A program made the position numbers and the translations under genes. Below are positions 42,695 to 55,668 of a DNA stretch of 64,000 nt, one piece after another. A model generated the notes under the pieces. It saw only the letters and a program-made list of their open reading frames with translations, searched no databases and was not told where the DNA came from. Source of the DNA: Pseudonocardia abyssalis (GTDB taxonomy: Bacteria > Actinomycetota > Actinomycetes > Mycobacteriales > Pseudonocardiaceae); assembly GCF_019263705.2 (NCBI RefSeq), contig NZ_JADQDK010000001.1:1798001-1862000 (forward strand). The letters are read 5' to 3'. Within the stretch, counting starts at the first letter, position 1. Each line of letters opens with the position of its first letter.

Positions 42695-43894
42695 GACCAC
42701 GTCCCAGACCCGCGAGGCGAGCAGCGCCTTCGAGCCGGTCGGCAGCTCCGTCTCCGTCCCGTCGGCCCCGAGCAGCCAGCCCGCGTTGTCGGGCATCTCG
42801 AACGCCTTGCCGTCGCCCACCGCGTTGACGACGAGCAGGTCGCAGCCCTTCCGGGCGAGCTTCGCGCGACCGTGCTGCAGGACGTCGCCGGACTCGTCAC
42901 CGGTCTCGGCCGCGAACCCCACGACCACCTGACCCGGCTCCCGCTCCCGCACCAGCTCCGCGAGGATGTCGGGGTTGGTGGTCAGCTGCAGCGGCTCGGG
43001 GTCGGCGGACCCCTTCTTGATCTTGTGCTCGGCGAGGGCGACCGGTCGGAAGTCGGCGACGGCCGCGGCCATCACCACGACGTCCGCGCCCTTCACCGCC
43101 GCGAGCATCGTCTCCCGCAGGTCGCGCGCCGATCCGGTGCGCACCACGTCGACGGCGGCCGGGTCGGCGAGGTCGGCGGTGTGCGCGGCGACCAGCGTGA
43201 CGTGCGCGCCGCGCTGGGCCGCGACCCGCGCGAGCGCGTAGCCCTGCCGCCCCGAGGACCGGTTGCCCAGGAAGCGCACCGGATCGAGCGCCTCCCGCGT
43301 GCCCCCCGCGCTGACGACGACGCGCCGGCCGACGAGGTCGCGGGGCAGGGCGTCGGACCGCTCCAGCAGCAGGCGGGCGAACTCGGCGATCTCGGCGGGA
43401 TCGGGCAGCCGCCCGGGACCTGTGTCCTTGCCCGTCAGCCGCCCGGACGCGGGTTCCAGCACGACGACGCCGCGCTCGCGCAGGGTCGCGACGTTGGCGC
43501 GGGTGGCCGGGTGCTCCCACATCTCGGTGTGCATCGCCGGGGCGAAGAGCACCGGGCACCGGGCGGTGAGCAGGGAGGCGGTGAGCAGGTCGTCGGCGCG
43601 GCCCTGAGCGGCGCGGGCCATCAGGTCGGCGGTGGCCGGGGCGACGACGACGAGGTCGGCCTGCTGGCCGAGCTTCACGTGCGGGACCGACGGGACATCG
43701 GTGAAGACACCGGTGTGCACCGGCTGCCCGGACAGGGCCTCGAACGTGGCGGCGCCGACGAACTCCAGCGCGGAGGCCGTGGGCAGCACGCGCACGCAGT
43801 GACCGGTCTCGGTGAGCCGGCGCAGCAGCTCCGCGCTCTTGTAGGCGGCGATGCCTCCCGCCACCCCCAGCAGGACCGAGGGCGACGGAGCCAT
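42677..43894 (-). CDS. coaBC: Bifunctional phosphopantothenoylcysteine decarboxylase / synthetase
   Basis: A 405-residue CoA-synthesis fusion. The N-terminal flavoprotein CoaC half starts VLLGVAGGIAAYKSAELLRR and has the substrate clamp PAMHTEMWEHPAT, with His where most CoaC proteins have Asn; this variant is usual in actinobacteria. The C-terminal CoaB half begins near residue 190 (RVVVSAGGTREALDPVRFLG, NRSSGRQGYALA) with the CTP-binding Lys region AEHKIKKG. It follows rpoZ by two bases in the mihF-gmk-rpoZ-coaBC unit. Confidence 0.97.
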   Translation of the reverse strand: MAPSPSVLLGVAGGIAAYKSAELLRRLTETGHCVRVLPTASALEFVGAATFEALSGQPVHTGVFTDVPSVPHVKLGQQADLVVVAPATADLMARAAQGRADDLLTASLLTARCPVLFAPAMHTEMWEHPATRANVATLRERGVVVLEPASGRLTGKDTGPGRLPDPAEIAEFARLLLERSDALPRDLVGRRVVVSAGGTREALDPVRFLGNRSSGRQGYALARVAAQRGAHVTLVAAHTADLADPAAVDVVRTGSARDLRETMLAAVKGADVVVMAAAVADFRPVALAEHKIKKGSADPEPLQLTTNPDILAELVREREPGQVVVGFAAETGDESGDVLQHGRAKLARKGCDLLVVNAVGDGKAFEMPDNAGWLLGADGTETELPTGSKALLASRVWDVVAPRLS

Positions 43895-43896
43895 CC

Positions 43897-44178
43897 CTAC
43901 TGCTCGCCCTCGGTGTGCTCCAGCATGTGGGCCTGGATCTCGCGCATGGCGATCGAGAGCGGCTTCTCGCGCGGGCCCGGCTCGACGAGCGGGCCGACGT
44001 ACTCCAGCAGGCCCTCGCCCAGCTGCGAGTAGTAGTCGTTGATCTGGCGGGCGCGCTTGGCCGCGTAGATGACCAGCGCGTACTTGGAGCTCACCTGGCC
44101 GAGCAGGTCGTCGATCGGCGGGTTGGTGATGCCCTCGGGGAGGGCCCCGGCGACGGGGGCGGTCAGCGGCATGCTCAC
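43897..44178 (-). CDS. rpoZ: RNA polymerase omega subunit
   Basis: This 93-residue omega subunit aids beta-prime folding and RNA polymerase assembly. The conserved helix [21 protein letters not shown] is present. The GTG at 44178 is preceded by AGGAG eight bases away and overlaps the gmk stop (GTGA). The order gmk-rpoZ-coaBC is standard in actinobacteria. Confidence 0.97.
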   Translation of the reverse strand: MSMPLTAPVAGALPEGITNPPIDDLLGQVSSKYALVIYAAKRARQINDYYSQLGEGLLEYVGPLVEPGPREKPLSIAMREIQAHMLEHTEGEQ

Positions 44179-44789
44179 GAAGAGGACTCCTGCGTATGTA
44201 GTGGGTGCGCACCGTGGGGGGTGGCAACCAGCAACTCTACCAACCGGGCCGCGACGGCCCGCGGCTCGTCGCTGATCACGGTCACGTCGAACTCGTGACG
44301 GGCGGCCATCTCCTCACGGGCGGTCTCCAACCGGCGGGCGAACGCGGCGTCGGTCTCGCTGCCGCGCCCGGCCAGGCGACGCTCCAGCTCCTCCATCGAG
44401 GGCGGGGCGAGGAACACGCTGACACCCTCGGGCATCGCGGCCTTCATCGCGCGGGCCCCGGCCAGATCGACCTCCACGAGCACCGGGCGACCGGACGCGA
44501 GAGCGTCCTCGACGGGACGGCGCGGCGTGCCCGAGCGCTGCAGGCCGCCGTGGATCTCGGCGTACTCGAGCAGGTCGCCGCGGGCGATCATCTCGTCGAA
44601 CCCGTCGGGACCGACGAAGAGGTAGTCGACACCGTCCGTCTCGCCGTCGCGGGGACCGCGGGTGGTGGCGGAGACCGAGAAGAACAGCTCGGGCAGTGTC
44701 GTCCGCAGCTCGCGGACGACACTGCTCTTGCCCACGCCGGAGGGGCCGGCCAGAACGATCAGCCGGCCCCTCCCGACGTGCGTGGTCAC
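44175..44789 (-). CDS. gmk: Guanylate kinase
   Basis: This 204-residue kinase converts GMP to GDP. The P-loop is [16 protein letters not shown]; the GMP-binding residues lie in [21 protein letters not shown] and the lid is in [20 protein letters not shown]. The start is GTG 44789, two bases after the mihF stop. The lid segment [20 protein letters not shown] differs slightly from the usual HGN-YGTP version, but the rest is normal. Confidence 0.96.
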   Translation of the reverse strand: MTTHVGRGRLIVLAGPSGVGKSSVVRELRTTLPELFFSVSATTRGPRDGETDGVDYLFVGPDGFDEMIARGDLLEYAEIHGGLQRSGTPRRPVEDALASGRPVLVEVDLAGARAMKAAMPEGVSVFLAPPSMEELERRLAGRGSETDAAFARRLETAREEMAARHEFDVTVISDEPRAVAARLVELLVATPHGAHPLHTQESSS

Positions 44790-44791
44790 CG

Positions 44792-45103
44792 TCAGGCGAA
44801 TTCGCTGAGCAGTGCCTTGCGCTGGCGGTCGCCCAGGCCACGCAGACGGCGGCTCGGCGCGATCTCCAGGCGCTCCATGATCTGTCCGGCGCGCACCTTG
44901 CCGACGCCCGGGAGCGACTCCAGGAGCGCGGACACCTTCATCTTGCCGAGCACCTCGTCGGTGTCGGCCTCCTTGAGGACCTCGTCGAGGGTCGTCCCGC
45001 CTCGCTTGAGACGCTCCTTCCACTCGGCCCGGGCACGGCGCGCCGCTGCCGCCTTCAGCAGCGCGGCGGCACGCTGTTCCTCGGTGAGTTGGGGAAGGGC
45101 CAC
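44792..45103 (-). CDS. mihF: Actinobacterial integration host factor (mIHF/sIHF)
   Basis: This 103-residue nucleoid protein has no HU homology and is specific to actinobacteria. It is helical throughout: MALPQLTEEQRAAALLKAAA, then RAEWKERLKRG, and the DNA-binding helix-two-turn-helix region LLESLPGVGKVRAGQIMERL with IAPSRRLRGLG. A GGAGGAG sequence precedes the GTG at 45103. It is the first gene of the mihF-gmk-rpoZ-coaBC unit, and its promoter must lie in the 475-bp non-coding region upstream. It bends and compacts DNA and is needed for growth in mycobacteria. Confidence 0.95.
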   Translation of the reverse strand: MALPQLTEEQRAAALLKAAAARRARAEWKERLKRGGTTLDEVLKEADTDEVLGKMKVSALLESLPGVGKVRAGQIMERLEIAPSRRLRGLGDRQRKALLSEFA

Positions 45104-45578
45104 GGTCTCCTCCGTCGTTCGTCGAATCACCACCCCGCGGGGCTGCCCCCGGGGTCTGTTCCGAACGTACTCACGACCCGTCCGAGAAGCGAAACGGGGG
45201 GTGCCACCTGTGGGTTCTCTCTCCTGCCACCCGTACGGGTGATACCACGCCGACCCGCCCGGAACGCGACTCGACGCGCCCGCTCACCGCACGTCGACAA
45301 CCGCCCCCCGGGACCGTGACCATGACGCGGGGTGTGCGCATCACGACACACCGTGCGCCCGGATCGGCGTCGTCACCGGGAGCCACCGCACAGGACGGGT
45401 CGCCGCGGACATCCGGGCGCCGCACTGCTCCGAGAAGGCGATCGCGGCGCCGACGGCCGCGGGCCCGCAGGCGTCGGCGGGGCCCCGTCCGGCCGCACCC
45501 CGGAGCCGGCGCCCGCGACGAGCCGTCACCCGGCTGCGGCGAGCGGCGGGGCGCCCTGACCGGTGGCAGGGTGACGGC
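45104..45578. other. 475-bp non-coding region upstream of mihF and the FAD oxidoreductase
   Basis: This is one of the two longest gene-free stretches. Open frames here lack start context and known motifs, and run through both neighbours as GC-bias shadows. It must carry the mihF promoter (minus strand) and probably the promoter of the divergent oxidoreductase (plus strand). I see no convincing riboswitch, tRNA or repeat. The oxidoreductase start has a GGCAGGG about six bases upstream. Confidence 0.5.
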
Positions 45579-47009
45579 ATGAGCGCACACGCCGACGGGT
45601 TCGACGCCGTCGTGGTCGGGTCCGGGCCGAACGGGCTCGTCGGAGCCGCGCGCCTCGCCGGGGCGGGTGCGCGGGTGCTGCTGGTGGAGGCGAACGACGT
45701 GCTCGGGGGCGGGTTGCGCACCGAGGAGCTGACGCTGCCCGGGTTCCGCCACGACGTCTGTGCCACGGTGGTGCCGCTCGCGCTGGCGTCACCGGCGTTC
45801 CGGGCGTTGTCCCTCGAGCGCGAGGGGGTCGAGTACCTGCATCCGCCCGTCCCCGCCGCCCATCCCCTCGACGGGCGCGACGCCGCGCTGGTGCTGCGCA
45901 GCGAGGGTGCGACCGCCGCCGGGTTCGGGCGCGACGGCGCGGCCTGGCGGGGGACCATGGGTGCGACAGCCCGCGCCGGGTTCCCGCTGGTCGACACGCT
46001 GCTCGCCCCGCTGGACCTGCCCCCGCGCGCGGTGGTGTCCCTCGCCCGCTACGGCGCGTCGGGGGCGCTCCCGGCCACCGTCACCGGGCGGTTGTTCCGC
46101 GACGAGCCCGCCCGCGCCGCGTTCGCCGGGATGGCCGCGCACGCGATCCTCGACCTCGGCTCCCCCGTCACCGCCGGCTACGGGATGCTGCTCGGCGCAC
46201 TGGCGCACTCCGTCGGCTGGCCGGTGGTGCGCGGCGGCACCCGGTCCCTCGCCGACGGGCTGGCGGCGCGGTTGCGCGGGCTCGGCGCGGAGATCGTCAC
46301 CGGGTGCCGCGTCGGCGATCTCGGCGAGCTGCCCCCGGCGCCGATCACCCTGCTCGACCTCACCCCCCGCCAGTTCCTCGCGGTGGCGGGCGACCGACTG
46401 CCCGCGGGCTACCGGCGGCGACTGGAGCGCTTCCGGTACGGGTCGGGCGTGTTCAAGGTCGACTACGCGCTCGACGGGCCCGTCCCGTGGACCGACCCGG
46501 CCGTCGCGGCCGCCGGCACCGTGCACCTGGGCGGCACGTTCGCCGAGGTGGCGGCGGCGGAGCGGGAGGTGGCCCGCGGCCGCAACCCGGAGCGGCCGTT
46601 CGTCCTGGGGGTGCAGGCGTGCGTCGCCGACCCGTCGCGCGCGCCGGAGGGCAGGCACACGTTCTGGGCCTACTGCCACGTGCCGCACGGCTCCGACGTC
46701 GACCGGACGGCCGCGATCGAGGCGCAGATCGAGCGGTTCGCGCCCGGCTTCGGCGAGCGCGTCCTCGCCCGGCACGTCATGGGACCGGCCGCGCTGGAGG
46801 CGCACGACGCGAACGAGGTGGGCGGTGACATCAACGGCGGCAGCGGCGACTGGCGGCAGTTCGTCTCCCGCCCGGTGCTGGCGCGGTCGCCCTGGCGCAC
46901 CCCGCTGCCCGGGGTGTACCTGTGCTCCGCGAGCACCCCGCCCGGCGGCGGCGTCCACGGGATGGGCGGGTGGACGGCGGCGGGTCAGGCCCTCGGCGCC
47001 CACCGCTGA
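45579..47009 (+). CDS. Phytoene-desaturase-like FAD/NAD(P) oxidoreductase
   Basis: A 476-residue flavoprotein. The N-terminal dinucleotide fold is FDAVVVGSGPNGLVGAARLA with the acidic end VLLVEANDVLGGGLRTEEL. The C-terminal FAD motif is LPGVYLCSASTPPGGGVHGM with GWTAAGQAL. It resembles the phytoene dehydrogenase-related (CrtI-like) family rather than a true carotenoid enzyme, since no crt genes are near. The substrate is unknown. It sits between pyrF and mihF, which are close neighbours in mycobacteria, and is read opposite to both. That suggests a later insertion. Confidence 0.88.
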   Translation: MSAHADGFDAVVVGSGPNGLVGAARLAGAGARVLLVEANDVLGGGLRTEELTLPGFRHDVCATVVPLALASPAFRALSLEREGVEYLHPPVPAAHPLDGRDAALVLRSEGATAAGFGRDGAAWRGTMGATARAGFPLVDTLLAPLDLPPRAVVSLARYGASGALPATVTGRLFRDEPARAAFAGMAAHAILDLGSPVTAGYGMLLGALAHSVGWPVVRGGTRSLADGLAARLRGLGAEIVTGCRVGDLGELPPAPITLLDLTPRQFLAVAGDRLPAGYRRRLERFRYGSGVFKVDYALDGPVPWTDPAVAAAGTVHLGGTFAEVAAAEREVARGRNPERPFVLGVQACVADPSRAPEGRHTFWAYCHVPHGSDVDRTAAIEAQIERFAPGFGERVLARHVMGPAALEAHDANEVGGDINGGSGDWRQFVSRPVLARSPWRTPLPGVYLCSASTPPGGGVHGMGGWTAAGQALGAHR

Positions 47010-47046
47010 CGCGCCCGCGCTGACGCACCCCGCGCGCACCGCCCGC

Positions 47047-47078
47047 CCCCACGCGCATGCTCGACGGAGCGCGTGGGG
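47047..47078. terminator. Hairpin between the oxidoreductase and pyrF
   Basis: CCCCACGCGC (47047-47056) pairs perfectly with GCGCGTGGGG (47069-47078) around a 12-base loop, flanked by further GC-rich partial complementarity. It lies between convergent gene ends. Confidence 0.65.
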
Positions 47079-47115
47079 TGCGGGGGTGCGCGCGGAGGCG
47101 GGGTGGCGGGCCCGC

Positions 47116-47939
47116 TCAGGCCCGTGCCACCGCCAACTCGTCGCGCAGGCCCTGCGCCGCCGCCCGGACCGCCGCCGGGGCCGGACCGGCCGTCAGCACC
47201 GACCGCGACGCCGCGGGCAGCACGGTCCCGCGTACCCCGGCGAACCGCGCCGCGACGTCGGCCGGGCCCGCCCCCTGCGCGCCGAGCCCGGGGGCGAGGA
47301 CCGGGCCGTCGAGGGCGGTGAGGTCGAGGCCGTGGTCGATCGTCGCGCCCACCACCACCCCGACCCCGCCGGGGACGGTGGCGTTGCGGGCCGCGGCCCC
47401 GTCGACCATCGCCTGCGCGACGCTGCGCCCGCCGAACGTCGCGAGCTGCACGTCCGCGCCCTCCGGGTTGGAGGTGCGGGCCAGGACGAACACCCCGCGA
47501 CCCGCGTCGTCCGCCGCGTCCAGTGCCGGGGCGAGCGAGTCGAAGCCCAGGTACGGCGACAGCGTGACCGCGTCGGCGCCGAGCGGGGCACCGACCGCGA
47601 GGTACGCGTCGGCGTAACCGTCCATCGTGGACCCGATGTCGCCGCGCTTGACGTCGAGCAGGGTCAGCGTGCCGGTGCCGGTGAACGCCGCGAGCAGCCC
47701 CTCCAGCACCTGCACGCCCCGCCAGCCGTGCCGCTCGAAGAACGCCGACTGCGGCTTGACCACCGCCACGTGCCCGGCGAACGCCTCGACGCACGCGTCG
47801 GCGAAGCGCGCCAGGCCGTCGGCGTCGTCGGTGAGGCCCCACTCGGCGAGCAGCGGAGGGTGCGGGTCGATCCCGGCGCACAGCGGACCGTGCGCGGCGA
47901 CCGCGGCGGCCAGGCGCTCGCCGAAGCCCACGACCGTGC

Positions 47940-47943
<4 letters not shown>
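47116..47943 (-). CDS. pyrF: Orotidine 5'-phosphate decarboxylase
   Basis: A 275-residue decarboxylase of the longer actinobacterial/myxococcal type; it forms UMP from OMP. The catalytic Lys lies in [19 protein letters not shown], and the start ([16 protein letters not shown]) and [12 protein letters not shown] are characteristic of this branch. It ends the pyrR-to-pyrF run, and its ATG overlaps the carB stop (ATGA). Confidence 0.97.
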
Positions 47944-51241
<3,298 letters not shown>

Positions 51242-51242
<1 letters not shown>

Positions 51243-52360
51243 CAGCGCTCTCCTGGCTTGGGTGATGACTGCATCAGGTCGACGAACCGGTCGAAGAGGT
51301 CGGCGGCGTCGTGCGGGCCGGCCGCGGCCTCCGGGTGGTACTGCACGCTGAACGCGGGCGCGTCGAGTGCCGCGAGGCCCTCCACGCAGCCGTCGTTGGG
51401 GCAGGTGTGGGTGATCCGCGCCCGGCCGAACGGGGTGTCGAACTCCTCCCCCGCCTCGCCCTCGACGGCGAACCCGTGGTTCTGCGAGGTGATCGCGACG
51501 CGGCCGGTGGCGTGCTCGATCACCGGGATGTTGATGCCGCGGTGGCCGTAGGGCAGCTTGTAGGTGCCGCGCCCCAGGGCCCGGCCGAGGATCTGGTTGC
51601 CGAAGCAGATGCCGAACAGCGGGATGCGGCGCTCCAGCACCGCGCGCGTCAGCGCGACCGGGCCGTCGGCGGTGGCCGGGTCGCCGGGACCGTTGGACAG
51701 GAAGAACCCGTCGAAGCCCTCGATCTGCCCGATCGTGCTCGACGCGGGCAGCACGTGCGTCTCCACGCCGCGCTGCGCGAGCATCCGCGGGGTGTTCGCC
51801 TTGATCCCGACGTCGAGTGCCGCGATCCGGAACCGGGTCGCCCCGACGGCGGGCACGACGTAGGGCTCGCGGGTCGTCACGGCGCCGTAGAGGTCGGCGC
51901 CGGTCATCGACGGGCTGTCGAGCACGCGCCGCACGAGCACGTCGTCGGCGGCGAGGTCGTCTCCCGAGAACACCCCGGCGCGCATCGCCCCGCGCTCGCG
52001 CAGGTGCCGCACCAGAGCGCGGGTGTCGATGCCCGAGACCGACACGATCCCCTGGCGCCGCAACGCCTCCGCCAGCGATCCGGTGGAGCGCCAGTTCGAC
52101 GCCGAGCGCGACGGGTCGCGCACCACGTACCCGGCGACCTGGATGCCGGCGGACTCGTCGTCCTCGTCGTTCCAGCCGGTGTTGCCGATCTGCGGGGCGG
52201 TCTGCACCACGATCTGGCGATGGTAGGAGGGGTCGGTGAGCGTCTCCTGGTAACCGGTCATGCCGGTGGTGAACACCGCCTCACCCAGCCCCGTGCCGAG
52301 CGCCCCGTAGGCCTCGCCGCGGAAGATCCGCCCGTCCTCCAACACGAGTACCGCTGTCAT
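51242..52360 (-). CDS. carA: Carbamoyl-phosphate synthase small (glutaminase) subunit
   Basis: This 372-residue glutamine amidotransferase feeds ammonia to CarB. The N-terminal CarA domain includes [16 protein letters not shown] and [18 protein letters not shown]. The class I glutaminase domain has the nucleophile Cys in [20 protein letters not shown] and the His/Glu pair in [15 protein letters not shown]. The ATG overlaps the pyrC stop. Confidence 0.98.
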
Positions 52361-53649
52361 GACCGCACCTTCCCGTCCTGCGCCGTGATCCGTCCACGCA
52401 GGACGGTGGCGACCACCGCACCGGGCAGCCGCATCCCCTCGTACGGGGAGTTCGAGGCCTTGCTCGCCAGCGCCGCGCCCCGCACCGTCCACTGCGCCTC
52501 GGGGTCGACGAGCGCGAACGTGGCCGGCTCCCCCACCGCGATCGGACGGCCCTGGTCGGGCAGGTTCCCGATCTCCGCGGGGCGCTCGGACAGCACCCGG
52601 GCGACGCCGCGCCAGTCGAGCAGCCCCGGCTCGACCATGGTGTGCACCAGCACCGAGAACGCCGTCTGCAGCCCCAGCATCCCGGGCCGCGCGCTCTGCC
52701 ACTCGGTGTCCTTGTACTGGCTCGCGTGCGGCGCGTGGTCGGTGGCCACGACGTCGATCACGCCCTCGGCCAGTGCCGCGCGCATCGCCTTGGTGTCCTC
52801 GGCGGTGCGCAGCGGCGGGTTGACCTTGTTGACGGGGTCGTAGCTCGTGAGCCGGCCGTCGGTGAGCAGCAGGTGGTGCGGGGTGACCTCGGCGCTCACC
52901 CGCACCCCGGCCGCCTTCGCAGCGCGCAGCACGTCGACGGTGCGGGAGGAGGAGATGTGGCAGACGTGCAGCGCGGCTCCGGCCTCGCGTGCCAGTGCGC
53001 AGTCGCGGGCGACGATCGTCTCCTCCGCGGTGGCGGGCCAGCCGGCCAGCCCCAGCCGCGAGGCGACGACCCCCTCGTGCGCCTGCGCCCCGCCGGTGAG
53101 CCGGTGGTCCTCGGCGTGCTGCGCGATCACGACGTTCAGCGCGGAGGCGTACTCCAGCGCGCGGCGCATGATCAGCGGGTCGTTGACGCACTTGCCGTCG
53201 TCGCTGAACATCCGCACCTGCGCGCGGCTCGCGGCCATCGTGCCGAGCTCGGCCATCTTCGCGCCCTCGAGCCCGACGGTGACCGCACCGACCGGGTGGA
53301 CGTCGACCAGGCCGACCTCCTGCCCGCGCCGCCACACGTGCTCGACGACGACCGCGGTGTCGGCCACCGGATCGGTGTTGGGCATCGCGAACACCGCGGT
53401 GAAACCGCCCAGCGCCGCGGCCGCGGACCCGGTGGCGACGTCCTCGGACTCCTCGCCACCGGGCTCGCGCAGGTGCACGTGCAGGTCGACGAAGCCCGGC
53501 AGCAGGACGTGCCCGCCGCCGTCCAGGGTGGACACACCCTCCGGCGCGGTCAGCCCGGAGCCGATCTCGGTGACGACACCGTCGCGCACCAGCACGTCCA
53601 CGGGGTCCTCGCCGTAGGGGCGGACGTCGGTGATCAGGACATCTGTCAT
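52357..53649 (-). CDS. pyrC: Dihydroorotase
   Basis: This 430-residue zinc amidohydrolase cyclises carbamoyl aspartate. Metal ligands are in [20 protein letters not shown] (HxH), the later His residues in VIAQHAED and [16 protein letters not shown], and the Asp in [18 protein letters not shown]. Class I length is normal. The ATG overlaps the pyrB stop (ATGA). In mycobacteria a small membrane gene separates pyrC from carA; here pyrC overlaps carA directly. Confidence 0.97.
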   Translation of the reverse strand: MTDVLITDVRPYGEDPVDVLVRDGVVTEIGSGLTAPEGVSTLDGGGHVLLPGFVDLHVHLREPGGEESEDVATGSAAAALGGFTAVFAMPNTDPVADTAVVVEHVWRRGQEVGLVDVHPVGAVTVGLEGAKMAELGTMAASRAQVRMFSDDGKCVNDPLIMRRALEYASALNVVIAQHAEDHRLTGGAQAHEGVVASRLGLAGWPATAEETIVARDCALAREAGAALHVCHISSSRTVDVLRAAKAAGVRVSAEVTPHHLLLTDGRLTSYDPVNKVNPPLRTAEDTKAMRAALAEGVIDVVATDHAPHASQYKDTEWQSARPGMLGLQTAFSVLVHTMVEPGLLDWRGVARVLSERPAEIGNLPDQGRPIAVGEPATFALVDPEAQWTVRGAALASKASNSPYEGMRLPGAVVATVLRGRITAQDGKVRS

Positions 53650-54590
53650 TCGGGGGCTCCCGCGAGGAGGTGGTAGAGCACGGCCATGCGGACGTGGACG
53701 CCGTTGGCGACCTGCGCCAGCACCGCCGACGCCGGGGAGTCGGCCACGGCGGGCGCGATCTCCATGCCCCGCACCATCGGGCCGGGGTGCAGCACGACGG
53801 CGCGCTCGGGCAGCAGCCTCGCGCGGGCCTCGGACAGGCCGTAGCCGATCGCGTACTCCCGCGCCGAGGGGAAGAACGAGCCGTGCATCCGCTCGGCCTG
53901 CACGCGCAGCATCATCACCGCGTCCAGGGCGGGCAGCTCGGCGTCGAGCGACGGGCTCACCCGGCACGGCCACTGGCCGATCCCGACCGGCAGCAGCGTC
54001 GGCGGGCCGATCACCACCACCTCGGCGCCGAGGGTGGCGAGCAGGAAGACGTTGGAGCGGGCCACGCGGCTGTGCAGGACGTCGCCGACGATCCCGATAC
54101 GCCGCCCCGCGATCGAACCGAGCCGGTCGCGCAGGGTCGCGGCGTCGAGCAGGGCCTGCGTGGGGTGCTCGTGGGTGCCGTCGCCCGCGTTGACGATCGA
54201 GGTGTGCGTGCCGGTCATCCCCTGGTCGCGGTCTGCCCACGCGGCCATGCGGTGCGCGGAGCCCGACGCCGGGTGCCGGACGACGACGCAGTCGGCGCCC
54301 ATCGCGGACAGCGTCAGCGAGGTGTCGCGCAGCGACTCCCCCTTGCCCACCGAGGACCCCGATGCGCTGACGTTGACGGTGTCTGCGCTCATCCACTTGC
54401 CGGCGATCTCGAACGACACCCGGGTGCGGGTGGAGTTCTCGTAGAACATCGTGATGATCGTGCGCCCGCGCAGCGTGGGGAGCTTGCGGACCTCGCGGCC
54501 GAGCAGCGCCTGCTTGAGGCGGTCGGCGGTGTCGAGCAGGCCGGTGGCGGAGGCGGCGTCGAGGTCGGTGACCGAGAGCAGGTGCTTCAC
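53646..54590 (-). CDS. pyrB: Aspartate carbamoyltransferase
   Basis: This 314-residue catalytic chain transfers the carbamoyl group to aspartate. Carbamoyl-phosphate residues lie in [19 protein letters not shown], the 80s loop in [14 protein letters not shown], and [15 protein letters not shown] and [14 protein letters not shown] complete the set. No pyrI regulatory chain is present. The start is a GTG that overlaps the pyrR stop (GTGA). Confidence 0.97.
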   Translation of the reverse strand: MKHLLSVTDLDAASATGLLDTADRLKQALLGREVRKLPTLRGRTIITMFYENSTRTRVSFEIAGKWMSADTVNVSASGSSVGKGESLRDTSLTLSAMGADCVVVRHPASGSAHRMAAWADRDQGMTGTHTSIVNAGDGTHEHPTQALLDAATLRDRLGSIAGRRIGIVGDVLHSRVARSNVFLLATLGAEVVVIGPPTLLPVGIGQWPCRVSPSLDAELPALDAVMMLRVQAERMHGSFFPSAREYAIGYGLSEARARLLPERAVVLHPGPMVRGMEIAPAVADSPASAVLAQVANGVHVRMAVLYHLLAGAPE

Positions 54591-55192
54591 GGCGCAGCCT
54601 CGAAGGAGCCGGCTCCGCCGGTGGCCACCCGCTGCAACCGCACGCCGTCGACGCCGTCGATCTCGTCGAGCAGCAGCAGGATCAGCTCGTCGCGCGAGGT
54701 GGGCACGTTCTTGCCGACGTAGTCGGCGCGGATCGGGAGCTCGCGGTGCCCGCGGTCGACCAGCACCGCGAGCTGCACGGCACGGGGGCGACCGTGGTCG
54801 GCCAGCGCGTCGAGCGCGGCGCGGACGGTGCGCCCGGACATCAGCACGTCGTCGACGAGGACGACCAGCCGGTCGTCGAGGCCGCCGTCGGGCACCTCGG
54901 TGCCCTCCAGCGCCCGCGCGGGACGGCGACGCAGGTCGTCGCGGTAGAGCGTGACGTCGACCGAGCCGACCTCGGGGGCGGTCCCGGCGAACTCACCGAT
55001 CGCGACCGCCAGCCGGCGGGCGAGGATCGTGCCGCGGGTGGGGATGCCGATCAGGACGACGCCCTCGTCGCCCGCGGTCTTCTCGATGATCTGGTGCGCG
55101 ATGCGCGCGATGGTGCGGGTGACGTCGGCGGCGCTGAGCAGTTCCCGGTCTCCGGGCGCACCTGGGACGTCCCCGCGGCGGTCGTTCGCCAC
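54587..55192 (-). CDS. pyrR: PyrR regulator / uracil phosphoribosyltransferase
   Basis: A 201-residue PyrR. The PRPP motif is [20 protein letters not shown], and [18 protein letters not shown] and [10 protein letters not shown] belong to the RNA-binding family. PyrR binds the pyr leader RNA when UMP is high. The GTG at 55192 has a GGAG at 55202-55199. Just upstream is a PyrR-binding-loop sequence, so the gene is probably controlled by its own product through translational repression, as shown for mycobacteria. It leads the pyr operon. Confidence 0.96.
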   Translation of the reverse strand: MANDRRGDVPGAPGDRELLSAADVTRTIARIAHQIIEKTAGDEGVVLIGIPTRGTILARRLAVAIGEFAGTAPEVGSVDVTLYRDDLRRRPARALEGTEVPDGGLDDRLVVLVDDVLMSGRTVRAALDALADHGRPRAVQLAVLVDRGHRELPIRADYVGKNVPTSRDELILLLLDEIDGVDGVRLQRVATGGAGSFEAAP

Positions 55193-55198
55193 GAGGCT

Positions 55199-55224
55199 CT
55201 CCTTCCCCGCCTCACCGGACGGGC
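55199..55224 (-). promoter_or_regulatory. PyrR-binding loop overlapping the pyrR ribosome-binding region
   Basis: Reading the minus strand, CCCGTCCGGTGAGGCGGG (55223-55206) forms a hairpin with a CCCG/CGGG stem. It contains GTCCGGTGAGGC, which matches the central 12 positions of the bacterial PyrR-binding consensus ARUCCNGNGAGGYU. The Shine-Dalgarno AAGGAG (55204-55199) begins one base after the stem, and the GTG follows at 55192. PyrR binding would therefore hide the ribosome site. The match is seen directly; the mechanism is inferred from mycobacterial PyrR. Confidence 0.78.
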
Positions 55225-55481
55225 CTTAAAGGAACGGTTTCCGCGGCCGACCGTACCAGCGGGTACCGACACGACCCGTCCTCGAACGCCACAGCATCGG
55301 CAGCATCACACCGCCCGTCACGACACCCTCTGGAGTCCCACGCGCCACACGATGGTCACGCTCCGGTCACGACAGCCCTCCCGCCTCCTCCCCGGACCGG
55401 CCACAAAGCCCAGGCGGCGGCGTGTCGATCAGCCATTAGGGTGGAACCAGGGCGTAACGGGACCGCGACGGGCCGGACAAC

Positions 55482-55511
55482 TTGACCAGACAGCGACGGC
55501 GAGCGCATGAT
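55482..55511 (+). promoter_or_regulatory. bldD promoter
   Basis: TTGACC (55482-55487) and CATGAT (55506-55511) are separated by 18 bp and match the housekeeping consensus at five of six positions each. They lie about 160 bp before the bldD ATG, giving a leader of roughly 150 bases. Confidence 0.6.
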
Positions 55512-55524
55512 TACTCTCCGTATT
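55510..55524 (+). promoter_or_regulatory. Candidate BldD box in its own promoter
   Basis: ATTACTCTCCGTATT matches eight of ten fixed positions of the 15-bp BldD consensus nTnACnC(A/T)GnGTnAn. It overlaps the -10 and the expected transcript start, where binding would block the promoter. BldD autorepression is established in Streptomyces; its use here is inferred. Confidence 0.55.
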
Positions 55525-55668
55525 GATCCACTGTGTTGCGGGTGGCCGCGGGGGGCACCACTCGACTCGACAACCGGCGTCCCCGAACGCCGGATCCCCG
55601 AGAACACATCAGTTCCTCCGACGTCGGCCCCGACCGGGCCGGCGCCAGTCACGGAAAGGGGTCGCCGC

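Larger units (their letters stand above)
55225..55668. other. Non-coding region between pyrR and bldD
   Basis: Together with the pyrR leader, this 444-bp stretch is the second long gene-free region. It holds the bldD promoter and candidate operator near 55482-55524. It also contains an AT-richer patch (CCTTAAAGGAACGGTTT at about 55224-55240) just upstream of the PyrR loop, which could be part of the pyrR promoter. Open frames through it have no motifs. The bldD leader is about 150 bases and contains no riboswitch I recognise. Confidence 0.5.

Noticed and set aside
45171..45752. Several small open frames in the spacer upstream of mihF
   Set aside because: They are Arg/Pro/Ala-rich, overlap the oxidoreductase start and carry no start context or motif.
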